A stretch of DNA of 64,000 nucleotides, taken from contig URFQ01000002.1 of NCBI GenBank assembly GCA_900547195.1, forward strand, positions 26,562 to 90,561, written 5' to 3'. Source of the stretch: an uncultured Butyricicoccus sp. Lineage in GTDB: Bacteria; Bacillota; Clostridia; Oscillospirales; Butyricicoccaceae. The position numbers and the translations under genes are program-made. A model generated the notes under the pieces. That model was not told the DNA's origin. It searched no databases and saw nothing but the letters and a program-made list of their open reading frames with translations. Below are positions 34,227 through 41,409 of this stretch, one piece after another; position 1 is the stretch's first letter, and every line of letters starts with the position of its first letter.

Positions 34227-35656
34227 GCCGCCGCACCCCCATATCCGTTTGCAACGCTTCCTTCGAGCAGGGTCGCCATAAACCAGCGCAGGTTCAGGAG
34301 GAACATTTCCCGCATGCGCGCATCCTTTTTGCTGTCGCCGGGCAGCTTATCGGCTGCGGCGCAGGTGTCTAAGTAGTGCTGCCGGACAAATTCCGCGCCG
34401 TGCTCGACCACGCCGTCCTTAAGAAGGCTCAGCCGGAAATCCACCGACCGCGACCAGGGGAAGGTGTCCTCGAAGAGGATTTCCTCGCGATGATACCACG
34501 GATAGCCGCCGAACAGCTCATCGGCGCATTCGCCCGACTGGCAGACCGTAAACTGTTTTTTCACGGCTGCGCAGAACAGCAGAAGCGAGGAATCCACATC
34601 CACCATACCGGGCAGGTCGCGCGCGTCCACGGCGGGCAGCAGGGCGGCGCACAGCGCTGGGTTTTCGAGCACGACCTCATGGTGCTCGGAACCGATCGCA
34701 TCGACCATCATGGTAATATACTCAGAGTCACTATTTGGCTGAAATAAACTTTTTGTAAAGTATTTGTCGTTGTCACGATAATCGACCGACCAGGTATGCA
34801 GCTGCTTGTTTTGCCGCTGGTATGCGCGCGCAGCCAGCATGGACAGGATGGACGAGTCCAGCCCACCGGACAGGAAAGTGCACAGCGGCACGTCGCTCAC
34901 GAGCTGCCGCGTGGCCGCATCCTCAATGAGCGTGCGCGTGTGCGCGACGGTCTGCTCGGGCGTGTCGGTATGCTCCGCCGCGCGGAGCGTCCAGTAGGGC
35001 TGGGTGTGGAAGCCTTCGCGGGTCAGTACCGCGTAATGGCCGGGCAGCAACTCTTCCATGCCCTCGAACACGCCGAAGCCGGGCGGACGTGCGGGCCCGA
35101 GCAGCAGAATGGAGCGCAGGCCGTCCGCGCCCACACGCGGCTCGACGTCTGGATGGCACAGCACGGTCTTAATCTCCGAGCCGAACACCAGCCCGTCTTT
35201 CAAGCGGCTGTAAAACAGCGGCTTGACCCCCAGGCGGTCACGGCAGAGCACAAGGCGCTGCGCGGGTTTGTCCCAAAGGGCAAAGGCATAAATGCCATTC
35301 AGCCGCTCAAACGCGGCTTCTCCCCACTCCAGATAGGCGCGCAGCAGCACCTCGGTGTCCGAATGTCCGCGGAAACGGTGCCCTTTGGCGAGCAGCAGCA
35401 CGCGGATGTCCTCGGTGTTATATAACTCTCCGTTATAAATCAAGATAATATTTCCATCAGGCGAAGACATTGGCTGGGCGCCGCCTGCCGGGTCGACGAC
35501 AATCAGCCGCCGGTGCACAAGTAGGGCGTTGTCGTCCAGGTATTCGCCGCCCGCGTCCGGCCCGCGCGGGGTGAGCGTGCGCGCCATGCGCCGCCCCACA
35601 TCGGCCAGTGGGCGCGCCCCCCGGCCGTAGTCGATCAGTCCGCCAATTCCACACAT
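34223..35656 (-). pseudogene. asnB: Asparagine synthase, N-terminal fragment (asnB split by an inserted element)
   Basis: Native sequence runs from 35656 to 34263 (about 464 residues): MCGIGG with the glutaminase nucleophile Cys2, and FLSGGLDSSILSML, the ATP-pyrophosphatase loop. After WFMATLL the frame enters the element and adds 13 foreign residues before a stop. The missing 144 C-terminal residues lie at 10985-11419. AsnB makes asparagine from aspartate, glutamine and ATP, or amidates other carboxylates in related proteins. The truncated protein may keep glutaminase fold but should not make asparagine. Confidence 0.9.
34242..34264. mobile_element. Right attachment junction of the integrative element
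   Basis: The element-side arm 34242-34262 begins TATCCGTTTGCAAC and is the inverse of the arm at 11420-11440 (17 of 21 positions symmetric). TC at 34263-34264 is the shared core dinucleotide; beyond it native asnB begins. Confidence 0.8.
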
Positions 35657-35729
35657 GTGTTGATCAGCTCCTTTGCACAGTTACTCCTATCAACATATGC
35701 GCGCGTGCGGGAAAAGAGACAAAAAAGAA

Positions 35730-36039
35730 GGAACCCGGAACGGGTTCCCTGAGCTGTTCGAAAAACTACGTTTTTCGAACAGCCTTCGATCGAAACCACG
35801 CTTTCGATCGAGTATTCCGGCGGCTGCGCGCGCCCTTATGGGCGCACTTGCCGTCGGTTTGTTAACGCTCATTTTATCGCCGCAAAGCGGCAGAATGATG
35901 TCAGCGGCCTACGGGCAAAACCCACGCACATGTCGCGGGTTTTTATGGGTTTCGCCGCTTGCGGCGAAACCCTATTTGAAGCGCGCTGCGGCGCGAAGGA
36001 CTTTTTAGACAAGCTGAGGGAACCCGGAACGGGTTCCCT
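35730..36039. repeat. MITE-like hairpin repeat (copy 3, subfamily A) flanked by a duplicated terminator
   Basis: The unit 35751-36018 lies between two 21-base copies of a terminator hairpin (GGAACCCG ... CGGGTTCC) at 35730-35750 and 36019-36039. It matches the copy at 25769 in inverse orientation (same GCTGTTCGAAAAAC hairpin, CGATCGAAA / TTTCGATCG hairpin, GCACATGTC loop at 35926-35934, GCGCGCTGCGGCGCG near the end) but carries an extra stretch of about 55 bases near 35865-35920. It follows the stop of the dehydrogenase gene at 36050. The rest of the 393-base gap holds the upstream region of the asnB fragment. Confidence 0.85.
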
Positions 36040-36049
36040 CAGAAAAGGC

Positions 36050-37651
36050 TTATTCGCCGCAATATTTGATGAGCGTTGCACGGATGGCGCCCGGGCCGGC
36101 GATCAGCTCGGCAAACATCTCGGTGACACGGTCCGCGAGGCCGACCTCATACAGGTTTGCGCCAAAGATGGGCTTGGATGACAGCAGCGGGTAGAGCTGC
36201 TTTTCCTTTGCCGGTTCGCCGCCCAGCGTGATGCCCTCCAAAAGCTGATCCAGATGGGGCAGCAGCGGGTCGGGGCTGCGTTCAAACGGCTTGCCGTTGT
36301 CATCCACACCGAGCAGATAGCGCAGCCAGCCCGCGAGGACGAGCGGGATATAGGTCAGGTTCGAAACGCGGTGCATGGGGATGGGCGAGTTATAGTAGGC
36401 ATACAGGGTTTCCCCAAACCGGATGGCCAGCTTCTGGGAGGTATCGGTTGCGGTGCGCTGGGGGGTATCGGGCAGGAAGGGGTTCGGGTAACGCTCGCTG
36501 AGCACCTCGTGCAGGAACTCGGATGGGTTGAGCACGCCCGGGTCTTCGACCATGGGCATGGCTTCGTCCATGCTCATATGGGTGATCAGGGAAACCAGCT
36601 GCGGGTCTTTCATCTCCGCGTGCACGGTCTGATACCCGAGCAGGCAGCCAAAAATGCCGAGCGCAGTGTCCATGGGGTTCAGGCAGGTGCAGGCCTTCAT
36701 GTGCGCCGACCGCTCGACGATCCGGCGGTTTGTAAAGATGATGCCGAGCTGCTCGAGCGGCGGATGGCCGTTCGGGAAACTGTCTTCAATGAGCAGATAC
36801 TGCGGGCGCTCGGTGTTGACAAAGGTCGCCGCATAGGTGCCCTTGGCAGTCAGGAACGGGCGTACGCCCTCCAGGCCGTCGGCCTCCAGCTGCTCGGTCA
36901 CACGGTTGTCCGGGTGCGGGGTGATCTTATCGATCATGGACAGAGGATAGGTGATCTCCTGCGTCAGCCAGTTGTAGTCGTCCTCGGAAATAAACCCGCC
37001 GTCCTTCCAGGCCTCGGCCATGTCGGTCATGGCGCGGCGCAGGCGAATGCCGTTGTTCTGGCAGTTGTCCAGCGAAACGAGCGCGAACGCGGGCGCGCCG
37101 GCTTCGCGGCGTTTGAGGCACAGGGCGGCGAGCCGGCCGAAGAACGAGGCGGCGGCCGCTTTGGGGCCGACCGCGGCATCCCAGGCGAAATCGGGTACAA
37201 AATTGCGCTCCGCGTCGCGGATAACATAGCCCTTTTCCGTGATGGTCATGGTGACCATCTGCAGGGAAGGCGCACAGAAAATTTCGGCCAGGCGGTCCAT
37301 ATCCTCGCTCATTTTGAGGCTTTCGGTGACCGATGCGACCACCTCTTTGGCGATGTGGCCGTCCGCGTACAGGGTGGCGATGATGGATAGGTTATCGTTC
37401 GCGCGGTATACGCGGTCGATCAGCTCTTCATCATAACCCTCGCAGCAGATGATCCCGGTTTTGGACAGGCCGGCGGTCAGCAGGCGCTGGCTGAGCGCGG
37501 CCGGGAACGCGCGGAACAGGCTGCCCGCGCCGAAGTGCAGCCAGGCGGGCGCTTCGTGGGTTGCCTCGCGCGCGGCGGCAATATCATAAGACGGCAGGCG
37601 GTAACCCTTCCAGGACAGGTTATGGCCCAGGCTTTCCAGAGTCAGTTTCAT
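36050..37651 (-). CDS. Mannitol dehydrogenase-family protein (fructuronate reductase type)
   Basis: 533 residues, the length of polyol-specific long-chain dehydrogenases. The N-terminal half has the NAD-binding pattern (APAWLHFGAGSLFRAFPA); the catalytic half carries NPMDTALGIFGCLLGY (near residue 340, with Asn/Asp of the active site) and a Lys in this family usually in the K...N..H triad (SNLTYIPLVLAGWLRYLLG near the end). Likely reduces fructuronate to mannonate or oxidises mannitol-type polyols; uxuA is not adjacent. The ATG at 37651 follows GGAAGGGAA; the frame extends to 37672 without a better site. Confidence 0.87.
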   Translation of the reverse strand: MKLTLESLGHNLSWKGYRLPSYDIAAAREATHEAPAWLHFGAGSLFRAFPAALSQRLLTAGLSKTGIICCEGYDEELIDRVYRANDNLSIIATLYADGHIAKEVVASVTESLKMSEDMDRLAEIFCAPSLQMVTMTITEKGYVIRDAERNFVPDFAWDAAVGPKAAAASFFGRLAALCLKRREAGAPAFALVSLDNCQNNGIRLRRAMTDMAEAWKDGGFISEDDYNWLTQEITYPLSMIDKITPHPDNRVTEQLEADGLEGVRPFLTAKGTYAATFVNTERPQYLLIEDSFPNGHPPLEQLGIIFTNRRIVERSAHMKACTCLNPMDTALGIFGCLLGYQTVHAEMKDPQLVSLITHMSMDEAMPMVEDPGVLNPSEFLHEVLSERYPNPFLPDTPQRTATDTSQKLAIRFGETLYAYYNSPIPMHRVSNLTYIPLVLAGWLRYLLGVDDNGKPFERSPDPLLPHLDQLLEGITLGGEPAKEKQLYPLLSSKPIFGANLYEVGLADRVTEMFAELIAGPGAIRATLIKYCGE

Positions 37652-37800
37652 GTAGTTTTCCCTTCCTTCCAAGGCATACAGATCAATGAGGATCGCCGCC
37701 TGCCGGGCAGGCGGAATCTATCTATAGTATACCAAAGATTGGCCGGTTCGAATAGGCCGTTTTGCAAAAATCCCAAAAAACAGAGAGGGGCGGTTTGCCG

Positions 37801-37836
37801 GCCGAAAAACAAAACCGACCCTGGGGCGCGGGTCGG
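37801..37836 (-). terminator. Terminator of the ribbon-helix-helix gene
   Basis: On the minus strand, CCGACCC / GGGTCGG stem followed by TTTTGTTTTT, directly after the stop at 37843. Confidence 0.8.
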
Positions 37837-37842
37837 ACGGTT

Positions 37843-38034
37843 TCAGTTTCGATCGGGCTGGTCAGTGGGTCGGTCTTCTTCGGCAAGGTCATCCAGAGCA
37901 TATTCGCAGCAACGGATCACAAGCTGGTTGAGCGACATATTCTTGCACTGCGCGAGCTCCTGAAGCTCCTCCACCAGCGAAAGCGGCAGACGGAAGGTCT
38001 TGTTGACGAACTCGCGTCTTTCGAGTTTAAACAT
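37843..38034 (-). CDS. Small ribbon-helix-helix-type protein
   Basis: 63 residues. EFVNKTFRLPLSLVEELQELAQCKNMSLNQLVIRCCEYAL matches the pattern of Arc/CopG-like DNA-binding proteins: a short beta strand, then two helices with SLNQL at the turn. The acidic tail ends DDLAEEDRPTDQPDRN. GGAGGTGAT precedes the ATG at 38034. Divergent from the 44-residue gene at 38153; the 11-base inverted repeat between them (38078-38111) is its likely operator. Could be an autoregulator of a two-gene module. Confidence 0.7.
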   Translation of the reverse strand: MFKLERREFVNKTFRLPLSLVEELQELAQCKNMSLNQLVIRCCEYALDDLAEEDRPTDQPDRN

Positions 38035-38077
38035 TAGGCAAATCACCTCCAACTTTATATTCATTATAGACAAGTAT

Positions 38078-38111
38078 TTGCAAGATAATAAGGATTCAAT
38101 TTATCTTGTAA
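38078..38111. promoter_or_regulatory. Inverted repeat between divergent small genes (possible operator)
   Basis: TTGCAAGATAA and TTATCTTGTAA, 11-base arms with one mismatch and a 12-base spacer. It overlaps the -35 region of the promoter at 38095-38124 and lies at the divergent ribbon-helix-helix promoter. Confidence 0.6.
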
Positions 38112-38124
38112 AAATGCGTATAAT
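38095..38124 (+). promoter_or_regulatory. Promoter of the 44-residue gene
   Basis: TTCAAT, 18 bases, TATAAT; the start would be near 38131, just ahead of the ribosome site GAGGTGAT. Confidence 0.55.
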
Positions 38125-38152
38125 ATGCTATGTTGGTTACGAGGTGATGGTT

Positions 38153-38287
38153 GTGGAATACCAGAAGGCATATTTGTTCCTGTTCAACCGGCTGACCGAT
38201 TTGATGGCGCGGCATGCGGAGCTGGAACCGGAAATTATAGAAATGCAGCAACAAGCCGAGGAAATTATAATTTCTGAGGCCGAATAA
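38153..38287 (+). CDS. Small 44-residue helical protein, unknown function
   Basis: GTG start with GAGGTG six bases upstream. EYQKAYLFLFNRLTDLMARHAELEPEIIEMQQQAEEIIISEAE is amphipathic and Glu-rich, probably two helices or a coiled coil. The frame stays open upstream but no better start exists. Not a recognised family. Divergent from the ribbon-helix-helix gene and sharing its inverted repeat; the arrangement recalls small regulator pairs, but no toxin signature is seen. Followed by the terminator hairpin that starts the repeat at 38291. Confidence 0.55.
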   Translation: MEYQKAYLFLFNRLTDLMARHAELEPEIIEMQQQAEEIIISEAE

Positions 38288-38290
38288 CAA

Positions 38291-38546
38291 AACCGCCCGG
38301 AATGCCCGGGCGGTTCAGGCTGTCGCCAAACCACAGTTTTTCGGCAGGTATGCCCACCGCCATAAATGGTCCTGTGCGAAGGAGGTTTGAAAGGGTTATG
38401 CGCCATTTAAACCTTCTGCTGTTAAAAAAGCCAGGCACATGTCATACCCGCGAAAACTTTTAACGACAGTGGGCTACGGCCTGGATTTTTTAAAAATTTG
38501 ATGCACGCTGCGGCGCGGAGCGGAGCGCTTTTCCGGCAGGCTCGGC
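38291..38546. repeat. MITE-like hairpin repeat (copy 4, subfamily B, degenerate)
   Basis: Follows the terminator hairpin CCGCCCGG / CCGGGCGG (38291-38315). The unit matches copy 1 through GCCATAAATGG, GCACATGTC (38435-38443), and GCTGCGGCGCG near the end. It contains an insertion of about 30 bases in the nonamer hairpin, and its right flank no longer shows a clear terminator copy, only a GCAGGC / GCCTGC stem. Confidence 0.75.
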
Positions 38547-38553
38547 GGGCCTG

Positions 38554-39243
38554 CTATTTTGCGGCGTCCCGAATCATTTGGTGCAAGGCGGCCAGCGCAT
38601 CGGAAAGGCTGCCGACCTGATCGATGAGGCCGCATTCGACTGCCTGCTGCCCGCCGACCACGGTGCCCACATCGGCGGACATTTGATCGGTGGCCATCAT
38701 CAGGCGCTCAAACACATCGGGCGCAATGCGGGAATGGCTGGTGACAAAAGCCGTGATACGCTCCTGGATAGAGCGGAAATAGGCGTAAGTCTGGGGGGAA
38801 GCAATCACGGTGCCGCTCATGCGCACCGGATGAATGGTCATGGCTGCCGACGGCGCAATAAACGACCGCTTTACCGCGACCGCGAGCGGGACGCCGATGG
38901 AATGGCCGCCGCCAAGCACAAGCGATACCGTGGGCTTGCGCATGCCCGCAATCAATTCCGCAATGGCAAGGCCAGCCTCGACATCGCCGCCGACCGTGTT
39001 GAGCAGCACGAGCAGGCCGTCGATGTCCTCGGCTTCTTCCACGGCAGTAATCTGCGGAATAATGTGTTCATATTTGGTGGTTTTGGTGGCCTGAGGGGCC
39101 TCCATATGGCCCTCAATCTGGCCGACAATGGTAATGCAGTGGATGGTGCCGTGCGTGGTGCGCGCGGTCACCGAACCGGTCTGCGTGATGCTGCTTTCTT
39201 CGGGTACTTCGTTGCCTTGAACGGGCGTGGGTTCCGGACTCAT
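38554..39243 (-). CDS. tepA: TepA-type ClpP-like serine protease
   Basis: About 229 residues. The ClpP/crotonase fold with LLNTVGGDVEAGLAIAELI, the nucleophile motif VLGGGHSIGVPLA (Ser) and AAMTIHPVRMSGTVI (His). Matches the translocation-enhancing protein TepA (YmfB), thought to degrade signal peptides or membrane-associated peptides in spore-formers. GGGGGAT precedes the ATG at 39243; the frame continues upstream without a site. In Bacillus it neighbours spoIIIE, not seen here. Confidence 0.88.
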   Translation of the reverse strand: MSPEPTPVQGNEVPEESSITQTGSVTARTTHGTIHCITIVGQIEGHMEAPQATKTTKYEHIIPQITAVEEAEDIDGLLVLLNTVGGDVEAGLAIAELIAGMRKPTVSLVLGGGHSIGVPLAVAVKRSFIAPSAAMTIHPVRMSGTVIASPQTYAYFRSIQERITAFVTSHSRIAPDVFERLMMATDQMSADVGTVVGGQQAVECGLIDQVGSLSDALAALHQMIRDAAK

Positions 39244-39420
39244 AAAAATCCCCCTTCGAATGATCGTTACGGGCGGATTCCCGCCACAACGATCAGAATC
39301 CCCAAAAAACCCGGACAGCATACAGTAAAATGCCTAGAAATAACTGGAATGCACAAAATTACAGCTTGTATTTGAAAATGGGGGGAAAATCCTTGGGCTC
39401 GGGCAGGCAATAACCCAAAG

Positions 39421-39720
39421 TTATCAACATATCCACAAGCTTATCCACAAAAAGATACAAGATTTCCACAGGGTTGTCCACAAAGCGGGGGAATACCTCC
39501 AGATTTCCCAACAAAAAAATCAGCATTTCGACAATTGTATTTTACAAAGTGATGCCAATGTGTAATATTTTATACAAATAAAACTGTATGAAATGTGCAA
39601 ACTTGGCGGATAGGAAAATACAATTGGTAATATAATAATATAAATTAATGATTTGTATTAAAATCGCTGCGCACAAGGTGTGGAAAACCCTGTGGATAAT
39701 ACAGCCCGCAATGTGGATAA
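39421..39720. other. Candidate replication origin: DnaA boxes around an AT-rich segment
   Basis: Left cluster, forward: TTATCAACA 39421, ATATCCACA 39429, TTATCCACA 39441 (perfect), ATTTCCACA 39462, TTGTCCACA 39474. Right cluster, reverse: TGTGGAAAA 39679, TGTGGATAA 39691 and 39712 (both perfect). Between them 39530-39660 is strongly AT-rich (ATATAATAATATAAATTAATG) in an otherwise GC-rich genome. The gap 39244-39774 has no gene. dnaA, dnaN and rpmH are absent, so this is a candidate only; parS sites at 6831, 10928 and 44107 support an origin-proximal location. Confidence 0.5.
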
Positions 39721-39774
39721 AAAATATTACGATCCGCACATGAAAAATACAGAGTGTAATATTTTATTAAAAAA

Positions 39775-40197
39775 TTACGATTCGTTTTGCTCGTGCGGCA
39801 CAAGCCGCCATTGTGTAATTTCAAACTGCCCGCCAGGAAGCAGATGCAGCCGGACAAAAAGCGTGCCGGCTTCGCCCGCGGGCAGAGGGAAAGACAGCTC
39901 GGCGGCGGCCTCGTCATATCGTGCCGCTATGCCCTGATCGTTCAAAATGGCTTCCATCTCCACCCCGGCTTCAGCCGGGGGCAGGGAAGCGGCGCTTTCC
40001 AGCTCGCCCAGCAGGGTCTGGGCGCGGCTGTCGGCGGCAAAGTAGCCGCTTGTTACATCCCAGCCGTGCACCGAGGCCATGCGGTCGGCCTGCGCGCGGC
40101 TGAGGGAAAGCAGGCTGACGCAGGTGAAGGCCAGCAGCACAAGGATATTCAGGGTGGTCGGGAACCCGACGGCCAGGCTGCTTTTGCGTTTTTTCAT
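39775..40197 (-). CDS. Small membrane-anchored protein of the type II secretion-like cluster
   Basis: 140 residues with one N-terminal membrane segment (FPTTLNILVLLAFTCVSLLSL) and an extracytoplasmic domain. The pattern fits a pseudopilin-like or minor component but the prepilin peptidase site is not clear. Last gene of a five-gene minus-strand cluster with a GspF-type protein; it overlaps the gene before it by four bases. Confidence 0.6.
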   Translation of the reverse strand: MKKRKSSLAVGFPTTLNILVLLAFTCVSLLSLSRAQADRMASVHGWDVTSGYFAADSRAQTLLGELESAASLPPAEAGVEMEAILNDQGIAARYDEAAAELSFPLPAGEAGTLFVRLHLLPGGQFEITQWRLVPHEQNES

Positions 40198-40631
40198 GCG
40201 TCCTCCCTCAACGCCGGCCCAGTGTATTCACACACTGTCAGGGCGGCGACCGGCTCGCCCCGAGGTGGATAGACTTCGATTTTCGCTTGCATTACATGGT
40301 TTTCCAAGGCGTGCGCACGGATAACCAGACGGTAAATCGCCTTTTTCTCGCGCACGGGTTGCCAATCCTGGCTGTACCAGGCGGTGAACGCGTCTTCGTC
40401 GCAGCGGCCGGACAGCAGGCCTGGCAGGGCTTCGAGGTCGCCGCCCGCCGCGCGGAAGGCCATGGCCGCGTTTTCGGTGATGCGCTGCGCCTGGGACGCC
40501 ACGCGGCTGTCCGCGCTCATCGAATAGGCGCGGCTGAGCGCCATCAGGCAGATGGCTGCGCCGATGCAGAATACCAGCAGGTTGACCAGCATCTCGAGAA
40601 GGAACAGCCGGGTCCGGCTTAGTCGTTTCAT
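40194..40631 (-). CDS. Membrane-anchored pseudopilin-like protein
   Basis: 145 residues: MKRLSRTRLFLLEMLVNLLVFCIGAAICLMALSRAY has a basic head, a Glu at position 13 followed by a hydrophobic helix, close to a type IV pilin/pseudopilin N-terminus. The remainder should lie outside the membrane. Start at 40631 after AGGAGGTG; the longer open frame is not coding. Overlaps its neighbours at both ends. Confidence 0.65.
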   Translation of the reverse strand: MKRLSRTRLFLLEMLVNLLVFCIGAAICLMALSRAYSMSADSRVASQAQRITENAAMAFRAAGGDLEALPGLLSGRCDEDAFTAWYSQDWQPVREKKAIYRLVIRAHALENHVMQAKIEVYPPRGEPVAALTVCEYTGPALREDA

Positions 40632-41104
40632 GGCGCACCTCCTCCCGCGCGCGGTTTGAGCAGCAGGGTGGCCCGGCCGCCGTCCGGGGCGGTGTAGTCG
40701 GCGCGGATCAGGCGGCCCACCCAGCGCAGGCGCAGCGACCCGGCGGCGCACAGGCGCTCGGCGGTGTCTTCCGGCTTGCCTTCGATTTGTTTGTATAAAT
40801 AGCCCCCGCGGCACAAATAAAGCCATGCTTTCCCGTTTTCATAGGCGCGCAGGGCGTGGGCGCCGTCCTCCAGCACCGCAATGCCAAGCCCCCCTTCCGT
40901 ATCCGCGCGGCGGGCGGCGCCCGCGAGATAAGTGAGCGGCACGCTGCGGGTGTGGGTATCGTCTGCGCGGCCGTCAATCCCGTGATAGACGCGCACGGCT
41001 TCGGCAAGCAGGATGCCGTTCAGTAGGGCAAACACCAGGAAAAAAGCGAGTACAAAGGTAGTTCCCGCCCGGTGGCGGGTGATGGCCGTCCATTTCACGC
41101 CCAT
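40628..41104 (-). CDS. DUF4860-like membrane-anchored protein
   Basis: 158 residues with an N-terminal membrane helix (TFVLAFFLVFALLNGILLAEAV) and a soluble domain with YLAGAARRADTEGGLGIAVLEDGAHALRAYENGKAWLYLCRGGYLY, a pattern seen in DUF4860 proteins that accompany pilus-like clusters in Clostridia. Partner of the flanking small membrane proteins; function unknown. Confidence 0.65.
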   Translation of the reverse strand: MGVKWTAITRHRAGTTFVLAFFLVFALLNGILLAEAVRVYHGIDGRADDTHTRSVPLTYLAGAARRADTEGGLGIAVLEDGAHALRAYENGKAWLYLCRGGYLYKQIEGKPEDTAERLCAAGSLRLRWVGRLIRADYTAPDGGRATLLLKPRAGGGAP

Positions 41105-41397
41105 GCGCCTCCTTCTTGCCGCCGGACAATGATTTCGGGCGCGCGGTCGGGCGCGACCCGGCGGTAATCGACCGTGTAACGGCGGTGCGTGGTGCGCACG
41201 CCGTAGTGCTGCTCGATATAGTTGAGATCGGGCGGATAACGCCCTTCGGAGGCGTAACAGTGCTCGGCCGCCTGTTCCAGTTCGTGTTGAAGCGCCCGGC
41301 GGCCCTGCGCGGCCATCCAGCCGTCAATCCCATAGATCCCAAGGCAAAACAGCGCCAGGATCAGCGCCGCAGTGCCCAGGCTTTTGAGTTTCCGCAT
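41095..41397 (-). CDS. Small single-pass protein of the pilus-like cluster
   Basis: 100 residues: one N-terminal membrane helix (AALILALFCLGIYGIDGW) and an extracytoplasmic part with CYASEGRYPPDLNYIEQHYGV, which resembles the first folded segment of type II secretion pseudopilins (…A..Y....G.YP). Twelve bases after the GspF-type gene. Confidence 0.6.
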   Translation of the reverse strand: MRKLKSLGTAALILALFCLGIYGIDGWMAAQGRRALQHELEQAAEHCYASEGRYPPDLNYIEQHYGVRTTHRRYTVDYRRVAPDRAPEIIVRRQEGGAWA

Positions 41398-41409
41398 CGC
41401 CGCGCCTCC

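Larger units (their letters stand above)
11420..34262. mobile_element. Integrative element of about 22.8 kb inserted in asnB
   Basis: Both ends fall inside the same codon of asnB, with the N-terminal half on the right and the C-terminal half on the left, both on the minus strand. A 517-residue serine recombinase lies at the right edge, next to the junction. Removing 22,845 bases (one core copy included) restores an intact asnB. Cargo: subtilase, zinc dehydrogenase, RND efflux operon, URO-D-like gene, symporter, AraC, ribose-type ABC operon and chrA pair. No conjugation, replication-protein or phage structural genes are recognised, so it is either a defective or mobilised island, or a programmed excision element. 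Confidence 0.8.

Noticed and set aside
10985..35656. asnB halves as a frameshift or two separate genes
   Set aside because: They are 23 kb apart, each lacks what the other has, and the break is in one codon beside recombinase-type arms; insertion explains all of this.
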